Positions 33,001-44,390 of a stretch of 64,000 nucleotides of DNA are shown piece by piece. The notes under the pieces were generated by a model. That model did no database searches, was not told the origin of the DNA, and saw only the letters and a program-made list of their open reading frames with translations. The position numbers were made by a program, and so were the translations under genes. How positions within the stretch are numbered: position 1 is the first letter of the stretch; every line of letters starts with the position of its first letter. This DNA is from Niebla homalea (taxonomy: Eukaryota > Ascomycota > Lecanoromycetes > Lecanorales > Ramalinaceae): positions 62,001 to 126,000 of the forward strand of contig JAHGAU010000001.1 of assembly GCA_019925105.1 (NCBI GenBank), in the 5' to 3' direction.

Positions 33001-35863
33001 AACCTTTTTGCCTTTATAATCGTAATTATATACCCTTTATTTTAATAAGTTTTAACTCTTTAAGAAAATTTTATTATCGGGATAATCTTATTAATTATTT
33101 CATTTAATACCTTTATTATTTACTTTATAAAGAAATCGATCCGGTCTTTATTATTTAATTAAGGGAGGTCTATAAATTATATTATTATTTTTTCCGTTTT
33201 TATATAAATTTTTATTTCCTTAATTATTTTTTACGCTTTCTTTATTGGTAATAATATAGTCGTATTAACGGTTTAATTTAAAGTTATCTATATTAATATA
33301 TAATTTAAGTTATATTTTAAGTCCTTTTATAGCTTATATATTATAACCGTTCCGGTAATTTTTTCCGTATTAAAGGTTAGATTAATTATTATTTTAAACT
33401 TATAACTTTCTTACGTAATAATCTTTTATAATATTAATAATAAAAGGTTAATTTAAGCGGTAATTATTAATAAATTATTTAATTTAACGTAATTTATTAT
33501 ATGCCCTTCCTCGTTCTATATATAGTAATATAAATTAAAGTCTTTAAGTAATATATATTTATTTAAAATAATTAAAACCTCTTTAAATAACGGTATTATA
33601 AAAAGTTTTTCTTTATTAATTAATAGCGGGTTATATACGTTATAAATATTAAAATTACCCTTTAAGTCTTTTTCTTTTATAATATAAAATATATAAAGGT
33701 TTTTATTATAATAAGTAATATCCTAGTTATTTACGTTAAGCCACTTATTTATAAAGAAGTATATTCTGGTTATTTTATCCCCCTTAAAGGCTAAATAAAA
33801 CCTTTCCTTTAAGTTAATAAATAAATATATATATAGATTATACGGTAATTCTTATATTATTATAATATTAATATTTTTAACTTTTTTAAACTTAAATATT
33901 AATATTACGGTTTTAATTCTTTCGTTATAAACGTTATATTATATTATTCTTAAAAACGTTAATATATTATATATTAATCTTTATAAAGGCTTCTTTTTTT
34001 ATATTTATTTAAGTTACGGATTTCTTATTAAAATTAAGTATTTTCTAATTTAATATTTTCCCAATTATTATTAAAAATATAAAATAACCAGCTTTTAAAG
34101 TTAGGATCGTAAAAAGCTTTTTTTTCTTTATTATTATTTACCCTTTATTATTTAATTAATTAAGTTTATATTTTAAAGTTATTTTTAATTAATTTATTAA
34201 ATTAATTTTATACGTATTATACCGTTAAATTTTTATAGTTATCCGGATCTTTTTACGTTTAATCTTTTTAACTCTTATTATATATTTAAAATCTTATATT
34301 AAGTATTCTTCCTTATTATATATAACGTATTTAAGCGTATCCTTTATAAGCCTTTTAATTATTAACTTTATATACTTATAGGTATTATAACTTTTAACGT
34401 AAATTATATATTTTATAATATTAAAATATTTTATAATAATATATTTATAGCTTTAATACTTAAAATATTAATAAATATTAACCGTTTTATTTTATAATTA
34501 AATTATTTTAAAAAATCCCTTTTTAATAAATTTTTTATTTAAAATATTATTATATATCTTTATTAACGTTACGTTTAATATAACGGTAAAGTATTTTTTT
34601 ATATATTTTAAGGAATTAAGTTTTTTTATTATCGGCGGAAGTTTATAATTAACGATTTTAAGCCTTAAGTAAAAAACTGTATTTTCCCTTTTTATATTCT
34701 TTAATATAATTTTTTTTTTAGCTTCCTTAAAACGTAATAGGTATATTTTATTTATTATAATAATAAATAATTACCTTAAAACCTTAATTAACTTATATTT
34801 TCCTTTATTAATTTAAGTTTTAAATTTTTTTAAGCTTTCCTTTATTTTTAAAGATATTATATTAAAAAAAATATCTTTACTTTATAACTTATATACCGTA
34901 ATAATTTATTTTATTAATAATTCCGTTATTATTTTAAAAGCCTTTATTAATTATAATAAGTATATCTTTACCGCTATATTCTTCTTTTTATTATTAAATA
35001 AGTAAATTATTATTATTTTCATTTTCTTTAATATAGCCGCCTTTTTTTCCGTTATCCTTTTATTCTTTACCGCGGATACCTTTTTTATTACCCTTATTAC
35101 CTAGCTTTTTTTTATTTAAAAGGCCGCCGCCTTCATATTTTTATTTTATATACTTAACCTTAAGCCGTTATTTTTACCCTTTATTAATGCTTTTACTTCC
35201 GCCCCTTAAAAACCCTATAGGTATTCTATTTCCCTTAATTTTATCCTTATTTTTATATAAAAGTCCTTTACGTTTTTCAATTTAATTTATAATATTAATT
35301 AAATCTTTAACGTAATATCCTTTTACTTTATTATAAGGAGTCCTTTTAAAGCTTTTATCGTTTTTTTTACCGCTTTCTTATTTTCCTTTATTAAATGACG
35401 TATTATCTCCGCCTTTTACTTTTAATCCCTTAAGGTTTTATCCTTTTTATTAACTTTATTTCCCTTTTATATACCCTTAATAGTACTTTTACCGTAATCC
35501 TTCTACCTTTTCCTTCCGTTTATATTTTTTATTATTAATATTATACCGGCCTTCTTACCCCCTTATTTACCTATTATTTCCGTATTATTATTACGTATTT
35601 TACGCGCTTTAATATACGTATTCTATTAACCTTAATTTTTTTATTTATTTTAAGCGTTATCCGGCTTATTATTATTGTATTACCCGTACGCGTCGTTGCC
35701 GTTTCTGTTAACATAGGCTACTTGCCCGTTCACCACCTTATTCTCAACCACCACGCCACTTCCACTTATCGCACTTAATGCACTCCCCTCACTGTCGCTA
35801 GAGCTATGCATATACGCATCGTTTTGGACCTCTGGGGTCCCTTTGTTCGTCGCCATTCCACTT
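30058..35863 (-). mobile_element. Full-length LINE (Tad/I-like non-LTR retrotransposon), RIP-mutated except its 5' end
   Basis: The 5.8-kb element lies on the minus strand. The 5' end at 35863 is followed within 8 nt by an ORF1 ATG (35856) with ~57 clean codons (MATNKGTPEVQNDAYMHSSS...), after which the same frame meets TAA/TAG where Gln codons are expected. From ~35690 down to the left end the DNA is extremely AT-rich, full of TpA and poor in CpA/TpG, the RIP footprint. Reverse-transcriptase relics remain readable: LKKDKAPGLNRI (32603-32571, motif 0) and RIP*GLL (about 32023-32003, the PQG motif with Gln turned to stop). The 3' end is a short (ATCA)n tail next to the left duplication. A 26-nt T run (30556-30581) is an A-run on the element strand. 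No intact ORF remains. Confidence 0.85.
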
Positions 35864-35879
35864 TCAGACGATTAACTGA
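35864..35879. repeat. Right target-site duplication of the LINE (16 bp)
   Basis: tcagacgattaactga is identical to 30042-30057. It abuts the unmutated 5' end of the element, so the copy is full-length rather than 5'-truncated. Confidence 0.85.
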
Positions 35880-37727
35880 GTATACCTCTGTTGTCATCCT
35901 TTCAGAGGACACTCACCAACCCAGCCATGGAAATGTATCACCCAGCCATGGAAATGTATATGATACGCGGGGCTTTCTGCCGACTACATTCGTCACGGGA
36001 ACCTCCACCACGCCATGTCCGAAACATTGGGCCAAATCAAGAAGCTTGCTCTATCGAACCGCGTTGGCAAGCTGCGCTCTCGTGAGACTGGTCAGTATAC
36101 TGATCCCCTGCAATTCTTTCGTATGCAGCGCTCAATCGTCTGTCGAGGGTCCTACATCGGGCAATACCTTTTCTAAGAAAGATCACCATGGCAAAATTTC
36201 GCTACGGAAGGCATCCTTCGACAAAGATCAAACGTCACCATGCCAGTAGCCGAAGCCTGGACTAGGTGCGCTCGACGACAAGACCTTTTCATACTACTTC
36301 AATATCAAGGCGAGTACGAATCGGCCATGAAGATGAATGAACCGACGAGCGCTGGAAAGAAGTGGGAAGATGCTAAGATTGGAGCATTCAGAGATATCAA
36401 CTACCGTTCATAACCTTACCTACCTGCTTGCTACCCAAATCGAGCCGCTAATACACCTGTTCCCTATCTTAGAGCTTCAGCAGGGCTCTCGAAGACATTG
36501 GGCTTGGACCCTTCCCAAGTATGGGATCACTTCCATCATGATTCGTTGATCACTTGCAATCCAAGCCTGGGACAAAGAAGTCTAATCGTCTTGGGCCGTG
36601 ACTGATTTCCGAATTCGTCAGTGGATCGATCAGCTCTCGAATCTGATTCATAGCGCAAATCTGGCGTTATGTGAATTTTCATCAAATTCTCAGTTGTGTA
36701 TAGAGTAATAGCGGGAGGCTATGACAATCATCAAGAGATGATGATGGAGTACCCATAGATAGATCGACAGGAATCTGACTGATGGGCATACATTGCAAGT
36801 TCCACCATTACCACGGGCGAAAGGGAGGTAAAGGTAATCTGAATATTCGGTCACGGCGACAAGGTCCGATCTTATGCTGGCTGTGAATGCGCCACCGTCA
36901 ACCTCTTGTCACGACTAGATGCCAGGTATATCCCCTTTGGCCAGAGGGTCTTTGAGGTTGGCAGAGTACTATTCGGTGATTCTCGGGTATGGCTTTTCCC
37001 TACACCCTTTGGCTGCTCTGACCGGCTTCAAGCCCCAGAACAAGCAATTGTTAAAAACCTGAATTACAAAAAGCATCCTCGCTGTTTCTATATATTGCCC
37101 TGTCATTGCTCGTTCGACACTCTTGATGTCATCTTGGATTCCTCATTCTACCTAATCGAGCATGAACGACAAATGTTCTCCTGTGTGCGTACTAGTGTAA
37201 TGGTGAAAGATGATTAATCAGAAGAAAGTGTGTTTGAGCTGAAGGTGGCACCCAATTTCTAAAGTTGAGACTTCATTTGGTGAGATAGCCACCCAGCTGG
37301 GGTTGTTTGTAATGCTGTTTTTCAAGTGCTACCTATTCTACCCTCGCGGCGGGTTTGTAACTCGATGACCAAGATCATTTTGTGACATCCAGTAGTATCT
37401 GGAATATTGTGTGCTATCTTGCTGATGGATGTGATCTAGACTCAGGGCTTCAGGTCTGATCGAATAAGATAGCGCGTGCTTAGACGGCTTACTGGTCTGC
37501 TCTCCTCAGTAGATTCGGCTTTGGAAGCTCGCTCATGAGCACCTGAAGCACTTCAACGTCATCCTTAACATATTTCCGAGACTCGCAAGAACTTGACCAA
37601 ACGAGATCAACTCGTCTGTAAGAAGAGGACCATAGAAGATCACTTCTTCCTCACTCTGGATTTTTGCGTACAACTGAGCTCCCAATGTAACTAAACTACA
37701 AGCTTTTCTTACTTACAACAGAGTAGC
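35880..37727. other. Gene-poor region beside the LINE with short open relics
   Basis: A 20-bp unit (acccagccatggaaatgtat) is tandemly duplicated at 35919-35958. Two short plus-strand frames look protein-like: from ATG 36015 (MSETLGQIKKLALSNRVGKL...) to a stop at 36174-36176, and 36177-36410 with LFILLQYQGEYESAMKMNE and a TPR-like feel. They are in different frames and have no defined start and end together. I treat them as possible remains of a broken gene, not a gene. I see nothing in the rest. Confidence 0.3.
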
Positions 37728-38420
37728 ATGATGAAGACCTGTACTCTTCTCCCCGCCTGTGTACTGGCTATCAGTCAACTCCACGTCGTCTTTTGGACGA
37801 CAACGAAATTCAATGCAGCGGTAGGGCTTCTAGTAATTAAATAAAGGTAAATAAAGAAATCAATCCGGTTATAATAAATAACTGTGTTCCCGCAAGATTC
37901 GCGGATCATACTGAACTTCTATAGGTAGTTTGACAATGGCTCCACTCTCCCGGAAGAGGGACGTTTGGGCACCTACATCGACATTTCATACCCGTCCTCC
38001 GACCTCAGTAACCCTCTCATAGCGATTGCTGGCCTCCTTCGCCAGTCGGGATGAATATACATCTTCGGTGTCGGTTCAGCAGCCGGTCCCACAGCAATGA
38101 CGGTGTCATATACCGGTTCGGAGGTCAAGTCCTTCCCTTTGAATAGCCTCTAGTACGGCTGCCAAACCAAATTGGGTCAAGCAGCCGCCTCAATTCCAGT
38201 GGCCTGCACCATTACGGCAACAGGATACCGGGCAGGGTCCGCGAAGGCAGTCGTAACTCAAGACTTTCCGTTTACACCAGCCAAGGGGTTGAAGGCGCCG
38301 CTAGCTTTTGGCAAGTTCAAGTCAGCGTTCAACGGCTTGGAGACTGTTACCTATGCGCAGACTCCGGCGACGGGTACTGCATTTCTCCTAGACACAATCG
38401 TTGGGACTAAAGAGACTTGA
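37728..38420 (+). pseudogene. Broken gene for a secreted fungal protein (GCxx/VACTITATGY family)
   Basis: A signal-like start MMKTCTLLPACVLAISQ at 37728 is followed by an AT-rich insertion (~37830-37885). A body readable in one frame contains NGSTLPEEGRLGTYIDISYP, IYIFGVGSAAGPTAMTVSYT and SEVKSFPLNSL, then a TAG at 38151, and then YGCQTKLGQAAASIPVACTI, TGYRAGSAKAVVTQDF and FKSAFNGLETVTYA. The order fits an unnamed fungal secreted family with ...YxGC...IPxxCTITVTGY... The TAG sits where the family pattern allows Gln (CAG), and a TGA interrupts the frame near 38050. Two stops plus the insertion indicate decay. The family assignment is from memory and moderate. Confidence 0.6.
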
Positions 38421-38954
38421 TGGCGGACTATCTTCCCAGCCCGCGAAATGGTCTGCTGAGATAGGGTGGACAGCGGGTGAAATGAAATTGTGGTTTCAGA
38501 TGGTTTGTCGAGCTTATGTACTGAGATTGTGAACATTCTTTACACAAATGGGAACTGTATCGGATATGGCGCTCAATATAGCGTGATGACTGCAATATAT
38601 TGTTGCACACCACTTCCCCCTTTTTTCAGATCTACAAGGGGGAGAGCGGTGCTTTCACTCATAGCAGGCTGTTCGGACCAGAAGACTGCATCTATCATTT
38701 CGAGAATGCTTTTCCATCTATAGCTCAGATTCAGCATGCTTTGCTATGCTTACCGCATGAAGAACATTGTCTCCACCGCCAGTACGGCTGCTAGAATATG
38801 AGGACCGAGGGACGGCCATTTCATTGGTATATGTCGCTCATCTTTCGGACAGGATGCGATCAGCGTCGCCAATAAAAGATATAATCTTGTTCCATCGCCA
38901 GCGATGCTGCTATTCGCTGGGTAATTAGTCTCCGTTCATCGATGAGAGCTGCCT
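38421..38954. other. Upstream region of the glutathione synthetase
   Basis: No gene is seen. It contains aataaaagatataatc (38871-38886) shortly before the start, a possible AT-rich core promoter. Confidence 0.35.
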
Positions 38955-40565
38955 ATGGCCTCTACCCCTTTCAGACCGATTCATGTGTCGGAGGATCACC
39001 TAGAGGAGCTACTGAACACGGTCCGTGACTGGCAATTCACCCATGGCTCCCTTCTTAAAGTCGCTCCACGTAGTGGAAGAACAGCCGCATATCCTGTTGG
39101 CGTCTCACTTTTCCCTTCGAACTTCCCTAGACACGTGTTCGAGTCGGCACTGGACATCCAGCCCATCTTCAACAAACTCTACACCGCCATCTCCAACGAT
39201 GAAGGTTGGCTCTACAACGTTCTCCGTCCTCAAATCACAAACGATCCATACTCAATGGCCGCGATCCTATGGAAGCTTCACACCACTGCCAAAGCTTCCG
39301 GCCTGATGCAACCGCTATCCCTTGGCATCTTTCGCTCCGATTACATGCTGCACGCCCCTGATCCCACCAATCCAACGTCCCTCAAACAGGTCGAATTCAA
39401 TACCTACTCCGTTGCTGGCGGCTCACACTCCAATCTCATCTCCCAAATGCATAAGTCCTCCTCACCAACCTGAAGCAGAGTCTCGATTGTGCCCTGCATA
39501 CGGGCTGATACTACGAAAAGCCACCTGGCCAGCAATGCCGCCTACGCACAAGACCTGAGCAAGATCCTCCCATGCCTACCTCACAACAGGACTATCGAGG
39601 GCATTGCGGGCGCCTTGTCCGCTGCTGACCAACATTACCGTCTACTCGAGCCAGCTGCTCTCTCGGCTGTTCTCTTCGTCGTGCAAGCCAACAATGTCAA
39701 CATCGCCGACGAGCGGCCCATCGAATATGCCCTGAACAGTCGCATGACCCGCTGCTTTCGCGTCGAGTTCGGGTCGGAGTTCATGTTCCGCACCTCACTC
39801 AGCGATAGTAATGCCTTGCTGTTCCACCCCATCCATGCGCCCGAGACGCCAGTGGAGATCTCGGTCGTCTACCATCGCGCGGGCTATGACATTGAAGAAT
39901 ATGATGCGACTGGTCGCGATTGCCGCCTGCGGATCGAAATATCCAACGCGATCAAGTGTCCCACTATACTCTGCCATATGGCGACATTGAAAGTGGTCCA
40001 GCAGCGTCTCACGGAAAGAAAAGGACTCCAGAAATTCTTGAGCGATGAAGAGGCGGAAAAGGTACTGGCTGTGTGCATGCCTATGCATTCTTTGGGTGAT
40101 GCTGGGACGCGCATGGAGACTTTAAAGCTGGTGATGGACGATTTACGAATGAAGAATTACGTGCTCAAGCCTTGTCTCGAGGGCGGAGGACACAATATCT
40201 TTGGGCAAGACATCCCGAAACACCTGACGCGGCTTCAGCAAAACGGCACAGCGTGGGACGACCTAGTGCTCATGGAGATGATCAAGCCGCCAGAGGTTAG
40301 TAATGTGCTGATGAGCCCATCTCAAGGCGCATATTCTGGTAGTGTGGTGAGTGAGCTTGGTATATTTGGGGCATGTCTGTGGAGACAAGCTGGAGTGCAG
40401 GGCAAAATAGAGGGTACACAGGAAGGCGAAGACGACAGGCTCCATAAGCTGGACATCCTGGTGAATCGCCAGGTCGGCTTCTCATTCAAAACCAAGCGAA
40501 GATCAGTCAAAGAAATGAGCGTTGTCAAGGGATACGGCTGCTTTGATAGTCCGTTCTTGATATGA
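38955..40565 (+). CDS. Eukaryotic-type glutathione synthetase, divergent copy
   Basis: Two exons (38955-39454 and 39521-40565; intron 39455-39520) give 514 residues, close to the usual ~490-500. Motifs run in family order: SLGIFRSDYMLH, VEFNTYSVAGGSHSNL (substrate loop), NIADERPIEYAL, RIEISNAIKCPTILCHMATLKVVQQRL, then YVLKPCLEGGGHNIFG (the glycine-rich ATP loop, usually KPQREGGGNN) and VVKGYGCFDSPFLI. It would ligate gamma-Glu-Cys and Gly with ATP. The substitutions in the Gly-rich loop and in the usual DQRHLEY segment make this look like a fast-evolving paralogue rather than the housekeeping gene. The intron donor is GTCCTC, which is unusual; without it the frame is broken, so a frameshift is the alternative. 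Confidence 0.75.
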
Positions 40566-40854
40566 GACTCTGCGTCATGGGTATCATAACACCAACCAAT
40601 TTACCATCCCTGTGATGAAACAGATGCAGTGCCCCAAAAGCGCCTCAACATGAACACGACATACGCCAATGGGCCATCATGCGTATTGTGAGTCTCAAGC
40701 GAGCGTTCATTACCATCCACCAACTTCTCTCGAGGTCCTAGTCATTGTGCTTCTCCGACCAGCAGGCACTTGTACCATCATAGCCCAGCATCGCCGTCTC
40801 TATCCTCCGCAATGGAATCGATCATCTCCATCTGACTTTCACCTTCCTTCAAAG

Positions 40855-41076
40855 TCATGCAATGTATTTTTTCTCGGCCTTCGGCTCGGCAATGGTGCTG
40901 CGTCTTTGGTTCTCATTGACCTCTGGAATTTCTCTTGGTCTGCATGCAAGTACTGGTCAGTACCCAAAACCAGGACGATGTCAGCTTGCAGAGGGAAAGG
41001 GCTCAACGTACACAGTCATAGCACCCGCCCCAATGCAAACCACACCGATGAGACCGAGAAACCGTAGAAGCTGCAT
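40855..41076 (-). CDS. Very small secreted protein candidate
   Basis: An ATG at 41076 opens MQLLRFLGLIGVVCIGAGAM, a good secretion signal. A 72-nt intron (41011-40940, GTACGT...ATGCAG) leads to a short charged tail (PREIPEVNENQRRSTIAEPK...) and a TGA at 40857-40855, 49 residues in all. No family is recognised. Small signal-plus-charged-tail proteins are common in this group of fungi. The call rests on the signal, the donor and the in-phase join only. Confidence 0.4.
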
Positions 41077-42841
41077 TCTTCTATCTTGCGGTCTGATTGA
41101 GTGTCGACTAGCCCAGTATTTCTTGACTGTGTGTTGTTGGAGGCCGCAAAATCGCTTTGACGGATTATGGAGGGCGTTTTGATATCAACTGGCGAACAAG
41201 CAAATTTTCGATCTTCAAGTGCAAGCTCCAACAAAAGGAGCAAAATCAGAGGAGCAGACAGGAGCAAAGCAGCATCTTATGTACTCCCCCTTATTGCAAA
41301 CAACACGCCCATCCTTGCCCAGGGTGGCGCTGTCGCATGTGTCTCATCCCACAGCTTCCTCAGCTCAAACCCAACCGATCCTGCGTCAACTTGGCGGTCG
41401 GATGTGGTATCCATGTACTATCGACTGTGCCGTCCGAAAATAGCCCCACAGGAATCTGAAACATGGCCAGGATTGCCTTTTGGGGGGCTCGGGGGATGAC
41501 GCGGCCGTAGGGAATATCGGTTCGTTGCTTATTAGCGCCCGGGGCCCCCGGGCGGTGTTTTGGGATCTGTGCGGTGACGAGACTAACAAGCGGCCGGGAC
41601 CCATTATTCACGAGCCGCCATACGGAGTACCCATGAGAAGAAGCTCTGCAAATACTGATTAGACAGCGGAGAGATTTGAGGGGGGGTACGTCACGGATAC
41701 ATGCAGCCTGCAGCCTGCAGGAGGAAGGAAGCCTGTATTGTATAGGGGTAAACCCGGCAGGTGAGATGATGCTGCTTACCAACTTCATTCCATCTTTGCC
41801 CCTGACCTCTTGGTTTCTTACGGTCAGTGAGAGCCGTCAGCATCTCTCGGTCCCAACTAAAGCCTACGGAGATTAAGGACAGCCTGGAAGGATCATGTTG
41901 GTGTCGTCCGGCAAGGTCTCACCGACTTGGCGGACAGGGCTGAGCAGCTCAAGGTAGTTTGTTCAAGGGATTGCGATCCTTTTGCGAAAAGGGGGAGGGG
42001 GGATGCAGCAAAGCCTCTAACGAATTCATGATTGGTATCGCTGGCTTCTTCACCAGTGACGGCATGCTTGCTTTTGCGTGTGTCTACACTGCCGTCTTGC
42101 GCGGAATCGTCAAAGTGAAGCGTCAAGACAATGGAATGGCATTCTCCATCTATGACTATCTACCTACTGAACTTCGCACGTCTAATGAGATTTCTTGCGA
42201 ATCAACAAGAGCAACGACCTCGCCTTATAACCATCCGCAGGTGGCTGTCGCATCCCTTGTATCTTCAAGGATCATCGATGTTGGAGACGATGGACTCCCC
42301 ACGGATGTTGCACGCGTTGTGTGGACGACAACCCCTCGTATGCTCTGAACGAACAGTTCTCCTGAGCGCGTCATCCACCCCACCTCTCAAAAGGATTATT
42401 CAGTGCTGGAAAGAAATCGACTCGCTGTTGCTTGCATGGGTAAGTGTGTATATGCTGTGTGTGAAGGGCAACCTCCGTGTTCCGGTGTTGTTGTGTCATG
42501 TGCATGGCTTCGATCCCGTCTTCAAGGATCCTTGCTGCTGAAAAATCTATTCAATTCGTTCTTGTTGCATGCGTGGTGGTCGAATCTGCTGTGTGAAAAA
42601 AGACAACGCTCGTGGACTTCTGTGTATTGGTATGCGTGTGTGATGTCGCTCGCGTGAGCGACGATTTGCTGGCTTCACTCTTGTGGAACTGCCTCTTTTC
42701 CTGCCCTAATGACTTCGTCAGTCTTGCTACGTTCACCAACCCTCACCTTTTGGACAGAACAGTACTCCCCAAAAGGGAAGAGAGGAAGAGGAAGACGAAG
42801 AAGAAGAAGAAGGAAAAGCAAATCCCTCACCTTTCCCCCAA
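41077..42841. other. 1.8-kb gene-poor stretch
   Basis: It holds a GC palindrome (gcccggggcccccgggc, 41537-41553), a duplicated cagcctg (41702-41719) and a (gaaga)n-rich run near 42776-42820. Long open frames at 42.6-43.4 kb on the plus strand are antisense to the low-complexity nuclear protein. No gene is supported. Confidence 0.45.
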
Positions 42842-44390
42842 TCACTCAAAGGCCATCTCCACCACCCCCATCCCCTCTTGCATCCTCTGCTCCTCATCCT
42901 CATCCTCTCCCTCACCATCACCTTCTTGCATCTTCTGCCCCTCCTCCTCTCCCTCACCATCATCTCCCAAGATCCTCTCCCCCTTTCCCTGTCGGATCGG
43001 CATATCCTCCTGCACCTCCCCCAACATACTGCTCTCGAACCTCGTCCTCGCCTCGCCCCCACCTTCTTGCTTCACGATCCCATCCAAGAGCTCTTCGAGC
43101 GTGGGCAGTGACTCCCCACCGCCACCGTCGGAGGCGGACCCATCAACCTGCGCGCCCGCTACCGAACTCTTGGCGGTGGTGCTAGCGGTGGTGCTGGCGG
43201 CAGCAGCTTTCTTGGCAGGACTGGCCTCTTCCAGCTCCGCAGAGGCGACACGTTTGCGTCGCGACGGGGTCTCGACTTGTGCGGCGGCCGCCGTCACGGC
43301 GGCATCCTTGGCCTTCTTGGTGGGACTCTCATCCTCGGCAGGGGTGGGCGAGGAGGCCGGGCGTTTTTTGCGGTGGCCCTTACTCTTGCTGCTGGGGGTG
43401 ACCTGAGAGGGTGTGGAGGGTGTCGCCTCCTTACTCTTCTTGCTGGGACTCTCGCCCTCGACGCCGCCGGTCCCCACGGAGGAAGAAGCGGCACGTTTCC
43501 TACTTGCCTTGGGCGTCACATTGACCGTGGCTCCACTCCTTCCCGCTGCCGCGATGGACTTGGACGGGCGGCGCTTGGGCGTCGTCGCCTTCGTGGCGGA
43601 TGATGCGTCAGTGGCGAAATCTCGCACTGTAGTGATATCACTGCTGGTGGGCAGATCGGGGGAATCGTCGTGAGTGGGGATGTTGGGAGCCGAGCGGCCC
43701 TCAATTTGAGCTCTGGCAGCGCGGGCGCCGGCCTTGTCGGCGGCTTCGAATTTGGCGGTCGCGCGTTTCTTGACCTGTTTGAGGTGTTCCTCGACGGCGC
43801 GGCCGGAACAACCGAGCTTTTAGATTTTGGACCGTTGTTAGAGAGGAACAAAATGAAAGAGGGAAGGGGGAGGAGGTGACGGGATTTCGTACACTCTTGG
43901 CCACGACATCATAATCAATACGATATTCGTACAGGTAGAGATACGCCTCGAGGAACTCGCGGTCCCAACACCCTGAATATCAATCACCCCAAGTCAGTAC
44001 ATCGCAAGTACAGTACTCCGCACACCAGTGATGTCTCAGTCCACTTCACTGTATGTAGCAAGGCAGAAGGGCAGACTGACAATCATAAGGGTTACGAGGT
44101 CCATTAGGAGGCAAAGGTGGACGTTTGTCCTTGGGCTCAGGTGGTGGACCTCGAGCACGCTTTCGAGGCGTTTTGGAGGGCTTGGGAGGTGGAGCCATGA
44201 CGCCTTTGTCTTGGCTCTTGCTGCCGGGCGCGGTCTTGGATGGTTTGGGGTCCTTGCTGGCTCCGTGTCCCTTGGTGGTGCTGCTTTTGGTGGAGGCTTG
44301 TTTGCGGCCACCACTAGGACTAGGACTCGGCTGCTCTGACATTGTGGGTGTGACCTGATCCTCTGGGTTGGGGTCGGAGGGGAGAGCCAT
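42842..44390 (-). CDS. Basic/acidic low-complexity nuclear protein with a helix-turn-helix-like segment
   Basis: Three exons (44390-44081, 43972-43893, 43816-42842; introns of 108 and 76 nt) give 454 residues. The N-terminus is Pro/Lys-rich (PPPKPSKTPRKRARGPPPEP). Splicing assembles WDREFLEAYLYLYEYRIDYD|VVAKSLGCSGRAVEEHLKQV, whose helix-turn-helix spacing (VAKSLGCSGRAVEEHL) looks like a Myb/homeodomain-type DNA-binding unit. The rest alternates SPSKKSK / SPTKKAK / SPAKKA cassettes, each preceded by acidic or Ser/Thr stretches, and ends very acidic. The repeated S-P-x-K-K units look like CDK-site/nuclear-signal or AT-hook-like modules. It is probably chromatin-associated. No named family is recognised. 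Confidence 0.7.

Noticed and set aside
30058..35690. AT-rich block as a centromere or mitochondrial insertion
   Set aside because: Target-site duplication, readable RT relics and CpA-to-TpA pattern explain it better as a RIP-mutated LINE.
35806..36249. 147-codon plus-strand open frame across the LINE border
   Set aside because: It runs antisense through the LINE ORF1 start and over the target-site duplication, so it is chance.
41537..41553. GC palindrome gcccggggcccccgggc as an operator or recombination site
   Set aside because: A single short palindrome with no partner or adjacent gene; kept only as a note.
41676..41788. Frame reading PAGEMMLLTNFIPSLPLTSW
   Set aside because: Too short and without start, family or neighbours to support it.
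42612..43406. 264-codon plus-strand open frame rich in Ser/Pro/Ala
   Set aside because: Antisense of the Lys/Ser/Ala repeats of the nuclear protein; low-complexity shadow.
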